A stretch of 64,000 nucleotides of DNA from NCBI RefSeq assembly GCF_003935425.1, contig NZ_RHQN01000009.1:124001-188000 (forward strand). The letters run 5' to 3'. This DNA comes from Pseudomonas sp. v388 (GTDB taxonomy: Bacteria; Pseudomonadota; Gammaproteobacteria; Pseudomonadales; Pseudomonadaceae). Position 1 is the first letter of the stretch; each line of letters opens with the position of its first letter. Both the position numbers and the translations under genes were made by a program. The notes beneath the pieces were generated by a model, which saw only the letters and a list, made by a program, of their open reading frames with translations, was not told the DNA's origin and made no database searches. Positions 1-10,953 of the stretch are shown piece after piece.

Positions 1-67
1 TAGGCAGTCATCGAATTCACAATATAGCCAAAGCCGCAGGGATCGCGCCTTAACTCTGGAAGCAATT

Positions 68-1693
68 ATGTCTCTGCGTAATATGAATATCGCTCCGCGC
101 GCGTTCCTGGGCTTTGCCCTGATCGGCACGCTCATGCTGATCCTCGGTGTGTTCGCACTCTCGCAAATGAGCAAGATCCGCGGCGCCACTCAGGTGCTGG
201 CCGAAAACGCCATGCCAAGCATCAAGGCCCTGGACCGTTTTACCGAAGTCAGCATCCGCCTGCGCGTGCTGTCCTACCGCTTGCTGGTCAACCGTGAACC
301 CGAAACCCAGGAAAAGACCATCGACCTGTTCGCCATGCGTAACAAGCAGGTCACCGACGCCCAGGCCGTTTACGAGAAGTTGATCAGCGGCCCTAAAGAG
401 CAGGCGCTGTATGACCAGTACGTGCAGCTGCTGAATCAGTATCGCCAGCTCGAATCGCGCCTGATCGCATTGTCCCGTGCCAACAAGGTCGACGAGCTGC
501 AAAACCTGCTCAACAAGGAAATGCTCAACAACTCGGACGAGATGAACGTCGTGCTCGGCAAACTGGTGGACTACAACACCGACGCGCTGATCAAGACCAA
601 GGAAGACGCTTCCGCTCAATACGATTCGGCGTTCAACCTGGTGATCGGCCTGCTGATCGCCGCCACCGTGCTGACCATCATCTTTGCCATGCTGCTGACC
701 AACAGCATCACCCGCCCGATTGCCGCTGCGCTGAACGCTGCCGAGCACATCGCCGAGGGCAACCTGACTCGTCCGATCACCGTCGACGGCACCGACGAAG
801 CCGGTCGCCTGCTGGCCGCCATGCAAACCATGCAGAACAAGCTGCGTGACACCTTGCATCGCATCTCCGGCTCGGCCACTCAACTGGCCTCCGCTGCCGA
901 AGAGCTGAACGCGGTCACCGACGAAAGCGCCCGTGGCCTGTCGCAACAGAATGACGAAATCGAACAGGCCGCAACCGCGGTCAACGAGATGACCAGCGCC
1001 GTTGAAGAAGTGGCCCGTAACGCCACCAGCACTTCGGAAGCCTCGAAAGCCGCCACCGCTTCGGCAGGCGACGGCCGCGACCTGGTCATGGAAACCGTCG
1101 GCGCCATCGAACGCATGAGCAGCGATGTACAGAGCACCGCCGACCTGATCGGCAACCTGGCCAACGAATCCCGCGACATCGGCAAAGTGCTGGACGTGAT
1201 TCGCGGCCTGGCCGACCAGACCAACCTGCTGGCCCTCAACGCCGCCATCGAAGCCGCCCGCGCCGGTGAAGCCGGCCGTGGTTTCGCCGTGGTTGCCGAC
1301 GAAGTGCGTGCCCTGGCGCACCGCACCCAGCAGTCGACCAGCGAAATCGAACGCATGATCGGCAGCATCCAGAGCGGTACCGAGCACGCTGTGAATTCGA
1401 TGCGCAACAGCACCGAACGCGCGGAATCGACCTTGAATATCGCCAAGGGCGCCGGTCTTGCGCTGGACACCATCAACTCGGCGGTGGAAGAGATCAACGA
1501 ACGCAACCTGGTCATCGCCAGCGCTGCCGAAGAACAGGCGCAAGTGGCTCGTGAAGTCGACCGCAACCTGGTAAACATCCGCGACCTGTCGGCTCAGTCC
1601 ACCGACGGCGCCAACCAGACCACCGCCGCCAGCACCGAGCTGTCACGCCTGGCCGTGGACCTGAATACCATGGTTTCGCGTTTCAGCCTGTAA
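68..1693 (+). CDS. Methyl-accepting chemotaxis protein
   Basis: Inner-membrane chemoreceptor of 541 residues. A first membrane helix lies at about residues 11-31, followed by a periplasmic region of about 160 residues resembling the four-helix-bundle MCP ligand domain. A second helix lies near residues 190-210, then a HAMP linker and a long cytoplasmic signalling domain. The conserved hairpin tip that binds CheA/CheW is visible ([20 protein letters not shown]). The length is normal for the family. The ligand cannot be read from sequence. It is convergent with gbdR, which starts a choline/betaine block, but adjacency alone does not make this a choline receptor. Confidence 0.93.
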   Translation: MSLRNMNIAPRAFLGFALIGTLMLILGVFALSQMSKIRGATQVLAENAMPSIKALDRFTEVSIRLRVLSYRLLVNREPETQEKTIDLFAMRNKQVTDAQAVYEKLISGPKEQALYDQYVQLLNQYRQLESRLIALSRANKVDELQNLLNKEMLNNSDEMNVVLGKLVDYNTDALIKTKEDASAQYDSAFNLVIGLLIAATVLTIIFAMLLTNSITRPIAAALNAAEHIAEGNLTRPITVDGTDEAGRLLAAMQTMQNKLRDTLHRISGSATQLASAAEELNAVTDESARGLSQQNDEIEQAATAVNEMTSAVEEVARNATSTSEASKAATASAGDGRDLVMETVGAIERMSSDVQSTADLIGNLANESRDIGKVLDVIRGLADQTNLLALNAAIEAARAGEAGRGFAVVADEVRALAHRTQQSTSEIERMIGSIQSGTEHAVNSMRNSTERAESTLNIAKGAGLALDTINSAVEEINERNLVIASAAEEQAQVAREVDRNLVNIRDLSAQSTDGANQTTAASTELSRLAVDLNTMVSRFSL

Positions 1694-1718
1694 TTGCCGC
1701 TGGTTCCTGCTCCTATAG

Positions 1719-2822
1719 CTACAACCTCACACTCGCAAACGTCGACTCGTTCCGGGCCTGGCTTAACGCCGACAAAGGTCCGGACAGCGGCGCCAGTACC
1801 ATCGCCTGCGGGATCGGCATCATTGCCACCTGCTGGGTGGTGTTGGAACCTACGCGTTCGTCACGCGGCGGAATGCCGAAGTATTCGCGGTAGCACTTGG
1901 AAAAGTGCGGCGTCGACACGAAACCACACACCGAAGCCACCTCGATGATCGACATCGGCGTCTGCTTGAGCAACTGCCGGGCACGGATCAGGCGCAGTTT
2001 GAGGTAGTAGCGCGACGGTGAGCAGTGCAGGTATTTCTGGAACAACCGCTCCAGCTGCCGGCGCGAAACGGCGACGTAGACCGCCAGCTCGTCAAGGTCG
2101 ATGGGCTCCTCCAGATTGGCCTCCATCAACGCGACGATTTCCTGCAATTTAGGCTGATTGGTGCCGAGCATGTGCTTGAGCGGCACGCGCTGGTGATCCT
2201 GTTCGTTGCGGATGCGCTCGTAGACGAACATCTCGGAAATCGCAGCCGACAATTCGCGGCCGTGATCGCGACTGATCAAGTGCAGCATCATGTCCAGCGG
2301 CGCGGTGCCGCCGGAACTGGTGAACCGGTTACGGTCCAGGGTGAACAGGCGCGTGCTCATTGCGACCCGAGGAAACGCTTCCTGCATCGCCGCCAGGCAT
2401 TCCCAATGCACGCTGCAATCGAAGCCGTCGAGCAGACCGGCGCACGCCAGCGCCCAACTGCCGGTGCACACCGCGCCGAGACGCCGCGACTGGCGTGCCT
2501 GACTCTGCAGCCAGCTGACATGTTCACGGGTGACGGTGCGCTGGATACCAACGCCGCCGCAGACGATGACCGTGTCCAGCGCCGGTGCGTTGTGCATGGA
2601 AGCGTCCGGGGTAATCTGCAGGCCGTCACTGGCCCAGACCTGTCCGCCATCGACGGTCAGGGTTGTCCAGCGATACAGCTCACGACCGGAAAGCTGGTTG
2701 GCCATGCGCAGAGGTTCGACCGCCGAGGCGAGGGAAATCAGCGTGAAATTATCCAGAAGCAGAAAGCCGATGGATTGCGGGGCGCGGTTCTGGGGCTGAG
2801 CCCCGGCATTCAAGGAAGTCAT
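1719..2822 (-). CDS. gbdR: GbdR-type AraC-family activator of glycine betaine catabolism
   Basis: Cytoplasmic transcription factor with an N-terminal GATase1/DJ-1-like domain (about residues 20-190) and a C-terminal double helix-turn-helix AraC domain (about 225-320, ending near FSKCYREYFGIPPR). This GlxA-like architecture is that of GbdR, the regulator that senses glycine betaine or dimethylglycine in Pseudomonas. Location supports it: it is divergent from cbcXWV and close to bet, gbc and dgc genes. The ATG at 2822 was preferred over the adjacent GTG at 2825 because GGAG then sits 8 nt upstream. Family assignment is firm; the exact orthology rests on context. Confidence 0.88.
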   Translation of the reverse strand: MTSLNAGAQPQNRAPQSIGFLLLDNFTLISLASAVEPLRMANQLSGRELYRWTTLTVDGGQVWASDGLQITPDASMHNAPALDTVIVCGGVGIQRTVTREHVSWLQSQARQSRRLGAVCTGSWALACAGLLDGFDCSVHWECLAAMQEAFPRVAMSTRLFTLDRNRFTSSGGTAPLDMMLHLISRDHGRELSAAISEMFVYERIRNEQDHQRVPLKHMLGTNQPKLQEIVALMEANLEEPIDLDELAVYVAVSRRQLERLFQKYLHCSPSRYYLKLRLIRARQLLKQTPMSIIEVASVCGFVSTPHFSKCYREYFGIPPRDERVGSNTTQQVAMMPIPQAMVLAPLSGPLSALSQARNESTFASVRL

Positions 2823-3685
2823 CACGTTGTCTCCTCACGCTAGCGGTCGTAGGCCTCAAGAGGCTCTTCTTATCACCCTGCGCGGCGCAGGGCTTTGCAG
2901 TTGAATCGCAAAACCCATGCCGAAATTTGACGAGCCGTTCAACAACCCCTGAAAACGACGTCGCGATGTGTCTATCCGGCAACGACCTCCTTGCCCGTAT
3001 GCGACGTCTTGCTGCGCGCCCGGCCCATGCTGTTGAGCAATTCGGTATCACCTGCGAGGTGACGGGCGTACACACCAGAATGGGAGTGCTACTCAAAGCA
3101 CAGCCCAATGGCACTCGGCCAGCGCTGATTTTTTTACGCGCTAAAAGGTGGCGGCGCGGGGCGTGTGTGATCTGAAATCGCGCACGTCTGCGCGGCGAGC
3201 CCGAAGCGGTGCGCCAGTGCTGAACTTCCAACGGCCCGCCCGGCTCAAATCACCCGGGTTGACGGCCGCGAGCAGCCCCAGCCAGCGGCTATGCTTAACG
3301 TCGCACATGCCGGAAAGCACACCTCGCCAGCCACCCCCGATGGCCTGTGACATCATTCGTCGATTCACACCTGCCCGCCAACGCCGCTGACATCGAGCCG
3401 CGACCCGGAGTGGGGTACAGGCCGTTTTTCGGTGGGGTGCATCGCAGGAAAAGCCCACTCCCAAGGCAGGAAAAATCTGTAAGCGACGCTGCGCATACTG
3501 GATACGACCCCTCCTGTACTGGATACGACGCACCCTGTAGGCGTTTGATTTCCCCTGTTAGATGATCGGAGTCGACTCGGTTGCCAGACGCAGTGATGGA
3601 GCTTCCCGTAATGCCCTGCCAACAAACACGCCGCACCGGTGATCACCCACCGCCGGCTAAAGAAAAATCAAAAGGAGTCCATCCG
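2823..3685. other. Long divergent intergenic region between gbdR and cbcX
   Basis: About 860 bp without a credible gene. Short open frames here lack ribosome binding sites and recognisable protein features. It must hold the gbdR promoter at its left end and the cbcX promoter at its right end; a 13-bp direct repeat (3496-3529) is described separately. Nothing else was recognised. Confidence 0.6.
3496..3529 (+). promoter_or_regulatory. Direct repeat, probable GbdR activator site for cbcXWV
   Basis: TACTGGATACGAC occurs at 3496-3508 and again, identically, at 3517-3529, so the two copies are 21 bp apart, two helical turns. Tandem half-sites on one DNA face are typical of AraC-family activators. 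A similar pair with the same 21-bp period lies upstream of gbcA (13676 and 13697), at nearly the same distance from the start codon. Binding by GbdR is inferred. Confidence 0.6.
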
Positions 3686-4633
3686 ATGAAAGGTTCCAAA
3701 TCGTTGCTTCTGGCCGTGGCTCTCGGCGCTCCGCTGCTGGCCCAGGCCGCAGAGCCTGAGGCATGCCGTACCGTCAACTTCTCCGATGTAGGCTGGACTG
3801 ACATTACGGTCACCACGGCAGTGACCAGCGTCGTGCTCGAATCCCTTGGTTACAAGACCAAGACCACCATGATTTCCGTACCCGTGACCTACAAGTCCCT
3901 GGCCGATGGCAAGAATATGGACGTGTTCCTGGGCAACTGGATGCCGACCATGGAAAACGACATCAAGGCCTACCGCGAAGCCGGGACCGTGGAAACGGTG
4001 CGGGCCAACCTGGAGAACGCCAAATACACCCTGGCGGTGCCGCAGGCGCTCTACGACAAAGGCCTGAAGGACTTCGCCGATATCGCCAGATTCAAGAAGG
4101 AACTGGACGGCAAGATCTACGGGATCGAACCGGGCAACGATGGCAACCGCCTGATCCAGAGCATGATCGACAAGGACGCTTTCGGACTGAAAAGCGCCGG
4201 TTTCAAGATGGTGGAATCCAGCGAAGCAGGCATGCTGTCGCAGGTGGATCGCGCCGCACGGCGCGGCACCGACGTTGTGTTCCTGGGCTGGGAACCGCAT
4301 CCAATGAACACCCGCTTCAAGTTGCAATACCTGACCGGCGGCGACGACTTTTTCGGCCCCAATTTCGGACAGGCCACCATTTACACCAACACCCGCAAGG
4401 GCTACACCGAGCAATGCAGCAACGTGGGTCAATTGCTGAAAAACCTGTCGTTCACCCTCAACATGGAAAGCACGCTGATGGGTAACGTGCTGGACGACAA
4501 GATGAAGCCCGAGGCCGCCGCCAGGGCCTGGCTCAAGAACAACCCGCAAGTGCTCGACACCTGGCTGGCGGGCGTGACCACCGTTGACGGCAAACCAGGA
4601 TTGGAAGCAGCCAAGGCCCAGCTGACGAAGTAA
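3686..4633 (+). CDS. cbcX: Choline/betaine ABC transporter substrate-binding protein
   Basis: Periplasmic binding protein of the OpuAC/ProX-like family, 315 residues, with a signal peptide of about 20 residues (MKGSKSLLLAVALGAPLLAQA, probable cleavage after AQA). Conserved tryptophans in the mature part (VGWTD, GNWMPT, GWEPHPM) fit the aromatic box that holds quaternary ammonium groups. ATG 3686 was chosen over upstream in-frame starts because AAAGGAG precedes it at good spacing and the signal peptide begins there. It is followed by permease and ATPase genes, giving the CbcXWV uptake system for choline, betaine and possibly carnitine. Specificity is from context. Confidence 0.9.
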   Translation: MKGSKSLLLAVALGAPLLAQAAEPEACRTVNFSDVGWTDITVTTAVTSVVLESLGYKTKTTMISVPVTYKSLADGKNMDVFLGNWMPTMENDIKAYREAGTVETVRANLENAKYTLAVPQALYDKGLKDFADIARFKKELDGKIYGIEPGNDGNRLIQSMIDKDAFGLKSAGFKMVESSEAGMLSQVDRAARRGTDVVFLGWEPHPMNTRFKLQYLTGGDDFFGPNFGQATIYTNTRKGYTEQCSNVGQLLKNLSFTLNMESTLMGNVLDDKMKPEAAARAWLKNNPQVLDTWLAGVTTVDGKPGLEAAKAQLTK

Positions 4634-4696
4634 ACCGGTTGCGGGCGCTTACCGGCCCGCACCCCCTTATTTTTCTCGCAAGCGGACAATCGAATC

Positions 4697-5542
4697 ATGC
4701 TGACTGATCAAAAAATCCCTCTGGGCGAGTACATCGCGTCGTTCGTCGACTGGCTTACGCGCAACGGCGCCGACTACTTCGATGCGATCGCCTCGACGCT
4801 GGAAATGATGATCCACGGATTGACCTTCGCCCTGACCTGGTTCAACCCGCTGGTCCTGATCGGCCTGATCGCCGCCCTGGCGCACTTCATCCAGCGCAAG
4901 TGGGGCCTGACGGTCTTCGTCGCCCTCGCCTTCCTGCTGATCCTCAACCTGCATTACTGGCAGGAAACCATGGAGACCCTGGCCCAGGTACTGTTCGCCA
5001 CGGTGGTCTGCGTGCTGATCGGCGTACCGCTGGGGATCATCGCGGCGCACAAGCCGATGTTCTACACCATCATTCGCCCGCTGCTGGACCTGATGCAGAC
5101 CGTGCCGACCTTCGTATACCTGATTCCAACCCTGACCCTGTTCGGCCTGGGCGTGGTGCCCGGCCTGATCTCGACGGTGGTGTTCGCCATCGCCGCGCCG
5201 ATCCGCCTCACGTATCTGGGCATTCGCGACGTGCCCCATGAACTGCTCGACGCCGGCAAGGCCTTCGGCTCTTCGCGCCGACAGCTGCTGACGCGGATCG
5301 AACTGCCTTACGCCATGCCCAGCATCGCGGCCGGCATCACCCAGTGCATCATGCTGTCGTTGTCGATGGTGGTGATCGCCGCGCTGGTGGGTGCCGACGG
5401 CCTGGGCAAACCTGTGGTCAACGCATTGAACACCGCTGATATCGCCCTGGGCTTCGAAGCGGGTCTGGCGATCGTACTGCTGGCAATCATGCTCGACCGT
5501 ATCTGCAAACAACCCGATGCCAAGGTAGGGGCCGACGCATGA
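4697..5542 (+). CDS. cbcW: Choline/betaine ABC transporter permease
   Basis: Inner-membrane permease of the ProW/OpuAB type, 281 residues, with about six hydrophobic helices and the usual cytoplasmic loop that contacts the ATPase (ELLDAGKAFGSSRRQLLTRIELPYAMP, near residues 180-205). It partners with the upstream binding protein and the downstream ATPase. Its stop codon overlaps the cbcV start by 4 nt (ATGA), indicating translational coupling within the cbcXWV operon. Confidence 0.93.
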   Translation: MLTDQKIPLGEYIASFVDWLTRNGADYFDAIASTLEMMIHGLTFALTWFNPLVLIGLIAALAHFIQRKWGLTVFVALAFLLILNLHYWQETMETLAQVLFATVVCVLIGVPLGIIAAHKPMFYTIIRPLLDLMQTVPTFVYLIPTLTLFGLGVVPGLISTVVFAIAAPIRLTYLGIRDVPHELLDAGKAFGSSRRQLLTRIELPYAMPSIAAGITQCIMLSLSMVVIAALVGADGLGKPVVNALNTADIALGFEAGLAIVLLAIMLDRICKQPDAKVGADA

Positions 5543-6717
5543 GTATCATTCAGTTCGATCAGGTAGACGTCATCTTCGCCAAGGATCCGCGTGAGGCCCT
5601 CAAGTTGCTGGACCAAGGCCTGACGCGTGACCAGATCCTCAAGAAAACCGGCCAGATCGTCGGCGTGGAGAAAGCCAGCCTGGATATCCAGAAAGGCGAG
5701 ATCTGCGTACTGATGGGTCTTTCCGGGTCCGGCAAGTCCAGCCTGCTGCGCTGCATCAACGGCCTGAACACGGTCAGCCGTGGCTCGCTCTACGTCGAGC
5801 ACGAAGGCAGCCAGATCAACATTGCCAGCTGCACCGCCGCAGAACTGAAGATGATGCGCACCAAACGCATCGCCATGGTATTTCAGAAGTTCGCGTTGAT
5901 GCCCTGGCTGACGGTGCGTGAAAACATCAGCTTCGGCCTGGAGATGCAGGGTCGCCCCGAAAAGGAACGGCGCAAGCTGGTGGATGAAAAGCTGGAGCTG
6001 GTGGGCCTGACCCAGTGGCGCAACAAGAAGCCCGACGAGCTGTCCGGCGGCATGCAGCAGCGGGTCGGCCTGGCCCGGGCTCTGGCGATGGACGCCGACA
6101 TTTTGCTGATGGATGAACCCTTTTCGGCGCTCGACCCGCTGATCCGCCAGGGCTTGCAGGATGAACTGCTGGCCTTGCAGAGCAAGTTGAGCAAGACCAT
6201 CGTTTTCGTCAGCCACGACCTGGACGAAGCGCTCAAACTGGGCAGCCGCATCGCCATCATGAAAGACGGCCGGATCGTGCAGTACAGCGTACCGGAGCAG
6301 ATCGTGCTCAATCCGGCCGATGAGTACGTGCGCACTTTCGTGGCCCATACCAACCCGCTCAACGTACTGTGCGGCCGCAGCCTGATGCGCAATGTCGACG
6401 AGTGCACCAGAATCAACGGCTCGGTGTGCCTGGACCCGGGCGGCGATTCCTGGCTGGACCTGGCCGAAGGCAATGTCATCAAGGGCGCCCGCCAAGGCGC
6501 CGCGCCGCTGGATCTGCAGAACTGGACGCCCGGCCAGGACGTCAGCAGCCTTGACCGCCGCCCGACGCTGGTTCACTCCAACATCGGCATGCGCGACGCC
6601 TTGCAGATCCGCTACCAGACCGGCAACAAGCTGGTGCTGCAGGATGGAAACCAGGTGGTCGGGATTCTGGGCGACAGCGAGCTGTACCACGCGCTGCTGG
6701 GCAAGAATCACGGCTGA
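5539..6717 (+). CDS. cbcV: Choline/betaine ABC transporter ATP-binding protein
   Basis: ATPase of the ProV/OpuAA family, 392 residues. The Walker A motif (GLSGSGKSS) is near residues 56-64, the signature LSGGMQQR and the Walker B stretch ILLMDEPFSALD follow, then a switch histidine in VFVSHDLDEA. A C-terminal region of about 120 residues after the ATPase core corresponds to the CBS-like regulatory part of ProV proteins, which senses ionic strength in relatives. It is translationally coupled to cbcW. A REP-type repeat follows the operon. Confidence 0.93.
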   Translation: MSIIQFDQVDVIFAKDPREALKLLDQGLTRDQILKKTGQIVGVEKASLDIQKGEICVLMGLSGSGKSSLLRCINGLNTVSRGSLYVEHEGSQINIASCTAAELKMMRTKRIAMVFQKFALMPWLTVRENISFGLEMQGRPEKERRKLVDEKLELVGLTQWRNKKPDELSGGMQQRVGLARALAMDADILLMDEPFSALDPLIRQGLQDELLALQSKLSKTIVFVSHDLDEALKLGSRIAIMKDGRIVQYSVPEQIVLNPADEYVRTFVAHTNPLNVLCGRSLMRNVDECTRINGSVCLDPGGDSWLDLAEGNVIKGARQGAAPLDLQNWTPGQDVSSLDRRPTLVHSNIGMRDALQIRYQTGNKLVLQDGNQVVGILGDSELYHALLGKNHG

Positions 6718-6732
6718 TCGGTTCTGGCCTTT

Positions 6733-6822
6733 GGGGAGCGGAGTCGTCAGCGAAGACGGCATTCCAGACGCACGTTTTTTTCGTCTGCCAAGGCCTCTTC
6801 GCGGACGAGTCCGCTCCCACGC
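6733..6822. repeat. Paired REP-type palindromes after cbcV
   Basis: Two imperfect inverted GGAGCGGA.../...TCCGCTCC arms about 80 bp apart with CGTTTTTTTCGTC between them. This is the common Pseudomonas REP doublet and may act as a transcript end for cbcXWV. Confidence 0.65.
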
Positions 6823-6876
6823 CATCGCTTGACTCTCTGAAAGCCACGTCCCACATGGCTTTGGCACGCCCTGTCG

Positions 6877-6904
6877 TTTTTATTGATTGATCGTTCAATA
6901 AAAA
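6877..6904. promoter_or_regulatory. Palindromic operator, probable BetI site
   Basis: TTTTTATTGA and TCAATAAAAA form a perfect 10-bp inverted repeat separated by 8 nt (TTGATCGT). It lies 65 bp before betI and is AT-rich against GC-rich surroundings. TetR-type BetI repressors bind such palindromes and repress betIBA until choline is present. Recognition is by position and symmetry; BetI binding is inferred. Confidence 0.75.
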
Positions 6905-6969
6905 ATAACTAGACTGTGTCGACCATCAGGCACCCCAACCCGCGCCAAAACGCCAGGAGACTTCCCGCA

Positions 6970-7563
6970 ATGCCCAAGGTCGGTATGCAACCCATTCGTC
7001 GTAACCAGCTGATCCAGGCCACGCTCACTGCGGTCGACCAGGTCGGCATGGGCGATGCCAGTATTGCGTTGATTGCGCGTCTGGCCGGGGTTTCCAACGG
7101 CATCATCAGCCACTACTTCCAGGACAAGAACGGCCTGATCGCGGCGACCATGCGCCACCTGATGAACGCGCTGGGCCAGAACGTCAGCGAGCGCCGTCAG
7201 GCGTTGCAGGACAACAGCCCCCGGGCGCATCTGCAGGTGATCATCGAAGGCAACTTCGACGCCAGCCAGATCAACGGCCCGGCGATGAAAACCTGGCTGG
7301 CCTTCTGGGCCACCAGCATGCATCACCCGGCATTGCACAGGCTGCAGCGGATCAACGATCACCGCCTGTATTCGAACCTGTGCTGCGAATTCCGCCGCGC
7401 ACTGCCGCTGGAGCAGGCACGCAGCGCCGCCCGCGGAATGGCCGCCCTGATTGATGGCCTGTGGCTGCGCGGCGCGCTGTCGGGCGATGCCTTCGATACC
7501 GAGCAAGCGCAACGGATCGCCTACGAATACATGGACTTCCAACTGGCGAAAGCGACGAGCTGA
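6970..7563 (+). CDS. betI: TetR-family choline-responsive repressor BetI
   Basis: Repressor of 197 residues, the usual BetI length. The N-terminal helix-turn-helix spans about residues 28-50 ([20 protein letters not shown]). The start at 6970 ([11 protein letters not shown]) gives the family N-terminus; an upstream in-frame ATG at 6916 lies close to the operator and would add 18 atypical residues. It is the first gene of betI-betB-betA and likely represses its own operon; choline relieves repression in characterised homologues. Confidence 0.95.
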   Translation: MPKVGMQPIRRNQLIQATLTAVDQVGMGDASIALIARLAGVSNGIISHYFQDKNGLIAATMRHLMNALGQNVSERRQALQDNSPRAHLQVIIEGNFDASQINGPAMKTWLAFWATSMHHPALHRLQRINDHRLYSNLCCEFRRALPLEQARSAARGMAALIDGLWLRGALSGDAFDTEQAQRIAYEYMDFQLAKATS

Positions 7564-7629
7564 GGCACGCAGCCCGCTTGTCGCAGACCTTCAACGGTCA
7601 CGCCCACACACTGAATTTGCGAGGACTTT

Positions 7630-9102
7630 ATGGCCCGTTTCGAACTGCAAAAACTCTACATCGACGGCGGTTATGTCGATTCCAGCACCGGTGAAACCTT
7701 CGACGCCATCAACCCGGCCAACGGTGAAGTCCTGGCTCAGGTACAGCGCGCCGGCAAAGAAGACCTGGAGCGCGCTGTCGTCAGCGCCGAAAAGGGCCAG
7801 AAAATCTGGGCCGCGATGACCGCCATGGAGCGTTCGCGCATCCTGCGTCGCGCCGTCGATATCCTGCGCGAGCGCAACGACGAGCTGGCGGCGCTGGAAA
7901 CCCTGGACACCGGCAAGGCCATCTCTGAAACCCGCGCCGTGGACATCGTCACCGGCGCCGACGTGCTGGAATACTACGCAGGCTTGGTGCCCGCCATCGA
8001 AGGCGAGCAGATCCCGTTGCGCACTTCGTCGTTCGTCTACACCCGGCGCGAGCCACTGGGCGTTGTCGCCGGTATCGGCGCGTGGAACTACCCGATCCAG
8101 ATCGCCCTGTGGAAATCCGCGCCAGCCTTGGCAGCGGGTAACGCGATGATCTTCAAGCCAAGTGAAGTAACCTCCCTGACCACGTTGAAACTGGCCGAGA
8201 TCTACACCGAGGCCGGCGTGCCGAACGGCGTATTCAACGTCCTGACCGGCAGCGGCCGTGAAGTCGGCAGCTGGATCACCGAGCACCCGCGCATCGAGAA
8301 ACTGTCCTTCACCGGCGGCACCGACACCGGCAAGAAAGTCATGGCCAGCGCTTCCAGCTCGTCGCTCAAGGAAGTGACCATGGAACTGGGCGGCAAGTCG
8401 CCGCTGATCATCTTCGACGACGCCGACCTGGATCGCGCCGCCGACATCGCGATGATGGCCAACTTCTACAGCTCCGGTCAGGTCTGCACCAACGGCACCC
8501 GCGTGTTTGTGCCGAATGCGCTCAAAGCCGACTTCGAAGCGAAGATTGTCGAGCGCGTCAAACGCATCCGCGCCGGTGATCCGGAGAACGAAAACACCAA
8601 TTTCGGCCCGCTGGTGAGCTTCGAGCATATGGAAAGCGTGCTCGGCTACATCACCAAGGGCAAGGCAGAAGGCGCGCGGCTGCTGTGCGGCGGTGAACGC
8701 CTGACCGAAGGTGAATTCGCCAAGGGCGCGTTCGTGGCACCGACCGTATTCACCGATTGCACCGACGAGATGACCATCGTTCGCGAGGAAATCTTCGGCC
8801 CGGTGATGAGCATCCTCGGCTACGACACCGAAGACGAAGTGGTGCGCCGCGCCAACGACACCGACTTCGGCCTGGCTGCCGGCATCGTCACCCGCGACCT
8901 GAACCGCGCCCACCGCGTGATTCATCTGCTGGAAGCGGGCATCTGCTGGATCAACACCTGGGGCGAGTCGGCGGCGGAAATGCCGGTCGGCGGTTACAAG
9001 CAATCGGGCGTGGGTCGCGAAAACGGCATCAGCTCGCTGGCGCAGTACACGCGAATCAAGTCGGTACAGGTTGAGCTGGGCGACTACGGGTCGGTGTTCT
9101 AA
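7630..9102 (+). CDS. betB: Betaine aldehyde dehydrogenase
   Basis: NAD(P)-dependent oxidation of betaine aldehyde to glycine betaine in the cytoplasm. The 490-residue aldehyde dehydrogenase carries the general base Glu252 (MELGGKSP) and the nucleophile Cys286 (SSGQVCTNG), matching the numbering of the characterised Pseudomonas enzyme. The cofactor-binding stretch GAWNYPIQ lies near 150. GAGGA precedes the start. It follows betI by 66 bp and precedes betA, separated by a repeat-bearing spacer. Confidence 0.97.
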   Translation: MARFELQKLYIDGGYVDSSTGETFDAINPANGEVLAQVQRAGKEDLERAVVSAEKGQKIWAAMTAMERSRILRRAVDILRERNDELAALETLDTGKAISETRAVDIVTGADVLEYYAGLVPAIEGEQIPLRTSSFVYTRREPLGVVAGIGAWNYPIQIALWKSAPALAAGNAMIFKPSEVTSLTTLKLAEIYTEAGVPNGVFNVLTGSGREVGSWITEHPRIEKLSFTGGTDTGKKVMASASSSSLKEVTMELGGKSPLIIFDDADLDRAADIAMMANFYSSGQVCTNGTRVFVPNALKADFEAKIVERVKRIRAGDPENENTNFGPLVSFEHMESVLGYITKGKAEGARLLCGGERLTEGEFAKGAFVAPTVFTDCTDEMTIVREEIFGPVMSILGYDTEDEVVRRANDTDFGLAAGIVTRDLNRAHRVIHLLEAGICWINTWGESAAEMPVGGYKQSGVGRENGISSLAQYTRIKSVQVELGDYGSVF

Positions 9103-9118
9103 AGAACACCCGCTTCAC

Positions 9119-9225
9119 GCGGCAAGCTACCAGCTTCAAGTAGAAGCAGCTTGCCGCCCCTTTTTTCCAGGCCCACCTCACTGCTTTTGCTTGCAGCTTG
9201 AAACTTGTGGCTTGCAGCTCTACCA
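9119..9225. repeat. Inverted-repeat spacer between betB and betA
   Basis: Contains GGCAAGCT...AGCTTGCC arms and further permutations of GCTTGCAGCTTGAAACTTG. This is a small extragenic palindromic element of a kind scattered in Pseudomonas genomes. It could adjust the relative expression of betB and betA through mRNA folding. Confidence 0.55.
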
Positions 9226-9235
9226 AGGAGCCCCA

Positions 9236-10942
9236 ATGACTACGCAATCCGAATACGACTACATCATCATCGGTGCCGGCTCGGCCGGTAACACTCTGGC
9301 AGCCCGTCTCACTGAAGACCAAGGCGTCACCGTTCTGCTGCTCGAAGCCGGCGGTCCGGACTACCGCCTGGACTTCCGCACCCAGATGCCCGCCGCCCTG
9401 GCCTTCCCGCTGCAGGGCCGCCGCTACAACTGGGCCTACGAGACCGAGCCTGAGCCGCACATGAACAATCGCCGCATGGAATGCGGTCGCGGCAAAGGCC
9501 TGGGCGGTTCTTCGCTGATCAACGGGATGTGCTATATCCGCGGCAACGCCATGGACTATGACGGCTGGGCCAAAGAGCCAGGTCTCGAAGACTGGAGCTA
9601 CCTCGACTGCCTGCCATACTTCCGCAAGGCCGAGACACGCGACATCGGCCCCAATGATTACCACGGCGGCGATGGTCCGGTCAGCGTGACCACGCCCAAG
9701 CAAGGCAATAACCCGCTGTTCCAGGCCATGGTCGATGCCGGCGTGCAGGCCGGTTACCCGCGCACCGAAGACCTCAACGGCTATCAGCAGGAAGGCTTCG
9801 GCCCGATGGACCGCACCGTGACGCCCAATGGCCGTCGCGCCAGCACTGCACGTGGCTATCTGGATGAAGCGAAGAAGCGTGCCACCCTCAAGATCGTCAC
9901 CCACGCCCTGACCGACCGCATTCTGTTCGACGGCAAACGCGCCGTTGGCGTGGCGTACATGGTCGGCGACAGCGACACACGCATCGAAGCCCGCGCCCGC
10001 AAGGAAGTCCTGCTGTGCGGCGGCGCCATCGCTTCGCCGCAGATCCTGCAACGTTCCGGCGTCGGCCCGGCCGAGCTGCTGCGCAAGCTGGATATCCCGG
10101 TGGTTCACGATCTGCCGGGCGTGGGTCAGAACCTTCAGGACCATCTGGAGATGTACCTGCAATACGCCTGCACCAAGCCGGTGTCGCTCTATCCGTCGCT
10201 GCTGTGGTGGAACCAGCCGCCGATTGGCGCGAAGTGGATGTTCCTGGGCAAGGGCATCGGTGCCAGCAACCAGTTCGAGGCCGGTGGCTTCATCCGTTCG
10301 AGCGAAGAGTTCGAATGGCCGAACATTCAGTATCACTTCCTGCCGGTGGCGATTAACTACAACGGCACCAAGGGCGTGAAAGAGCACGGTTTCCAGGCGC
10401 ACGTCGGCTCCATGCGATCACCGAGCCGTGGCCGTGTGCAGGTCAAGTCCAGAGACCCGCGCGAGTATCCGAGCATCCTGTTCAATTACATGTCGTCCGA
10501 GCAGGACTGGCAGGAATTCCGGGATGCGATCCGCCTGACCCGCGAGATCATCCAGCAACCGGCACTGGACCCGTATCGTGGCCGCGAGATCAGCCCGGGT
10601 ATCGAGGTGCAGTCGGACGAAGCGCTGGACACGTTCGTGCGTGAACATGCCGAAACGGCGTATCACCCGTCGTGCTCGTGCAAGATGGGCACCGATGAGA
10701 TGGCGGTGGTGGATGGTCAGGGTCGAGTGCATGGCGTCGAAGCCCTGCGCGTGGTGGATGCGTCGATCATGCCGCTGATCACCACCGGTAACCTGAACGC
10801 GCCAACGATCATGATCGCCGAGAAAATCGCCGACAAGATCCGTGGCCGCCAGCCGTTGCCGCGCAGCACCGCCGACTACTTCGTCGCCGGCGATCGCCCT
10901 GCGCGTGGCAAGCCGGTGCGTGAGGTCAGCAGCCAGGCATGA
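9236..10942 (+). CDS. betA: Choline dehydrogenase
   Basis: FAD-dependent GMC oxidoreductase that oxidises choline to betaine aldehyde, probably at the inner membrane. The 568-residue protein starts at ATG 9236, with AAGGAG upstream; longer frames would begin inside betB. The dinucleotide-binding motif [15 protein letters not shown] is at the N-terminus. The first GMC signature lies in the [20 protein letters not shown] region and the second in [16 protein letters not shown]. The C-terminal catalytic region has HPSCSCKMG and [14 protein letters not shown]. It closes the betIBA operon. Confidence 0.96.
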   Translation: MTTQSEYDYIIIGAGSAGNTLAARLTEDQGVTVLLLEAGGPDYRLDFRTQMPAALAFPLQGRRYNWAYETEPEPHMNNRRMECGRGKGLGGSSLINGMCYIRGNAMDYDGWAKEPGLEDWSYLDCLPYFRKAETRDIGPNDYHGGDGPVSVTTPKQGNNPLFQAMVDAGVQAGYPRTEDLNGYQQEGFGPMDRTVTPNGRRASTARGYLDEAKKRATLKIVTHALTDRILFDGKRAVGVAYMVGDSDTRIEARARKEVLLCGGAIASPQILQRSGVGPAELLRKLDIPVVHDLPGVGQNLQDHLEMYLQYACTKPVSLYPSLLWWNQPPIGAKWMFLGKGIGASNQFEAGGFIRSSEEFEWPNIQYHFLPVAINYNGTKGVKEHGFQAHVGSMRSPSRGRVQVKSRDPREYPSILFNYMSSEQDWQEFRDAIRLTREIIQQPALDPYRGREISPGIEVQSDEALDTFVREHAETAYHPSCSCKMGTDEMAVVDGQGRVHGVEALRVVDASIMPLITTGNLNAPTIMIAEKIADKIRGRQPLPRSTADYFVAGDRPARGKPVREVSSQA

Positions 10943-10953
10943 GGTCGATGCAG

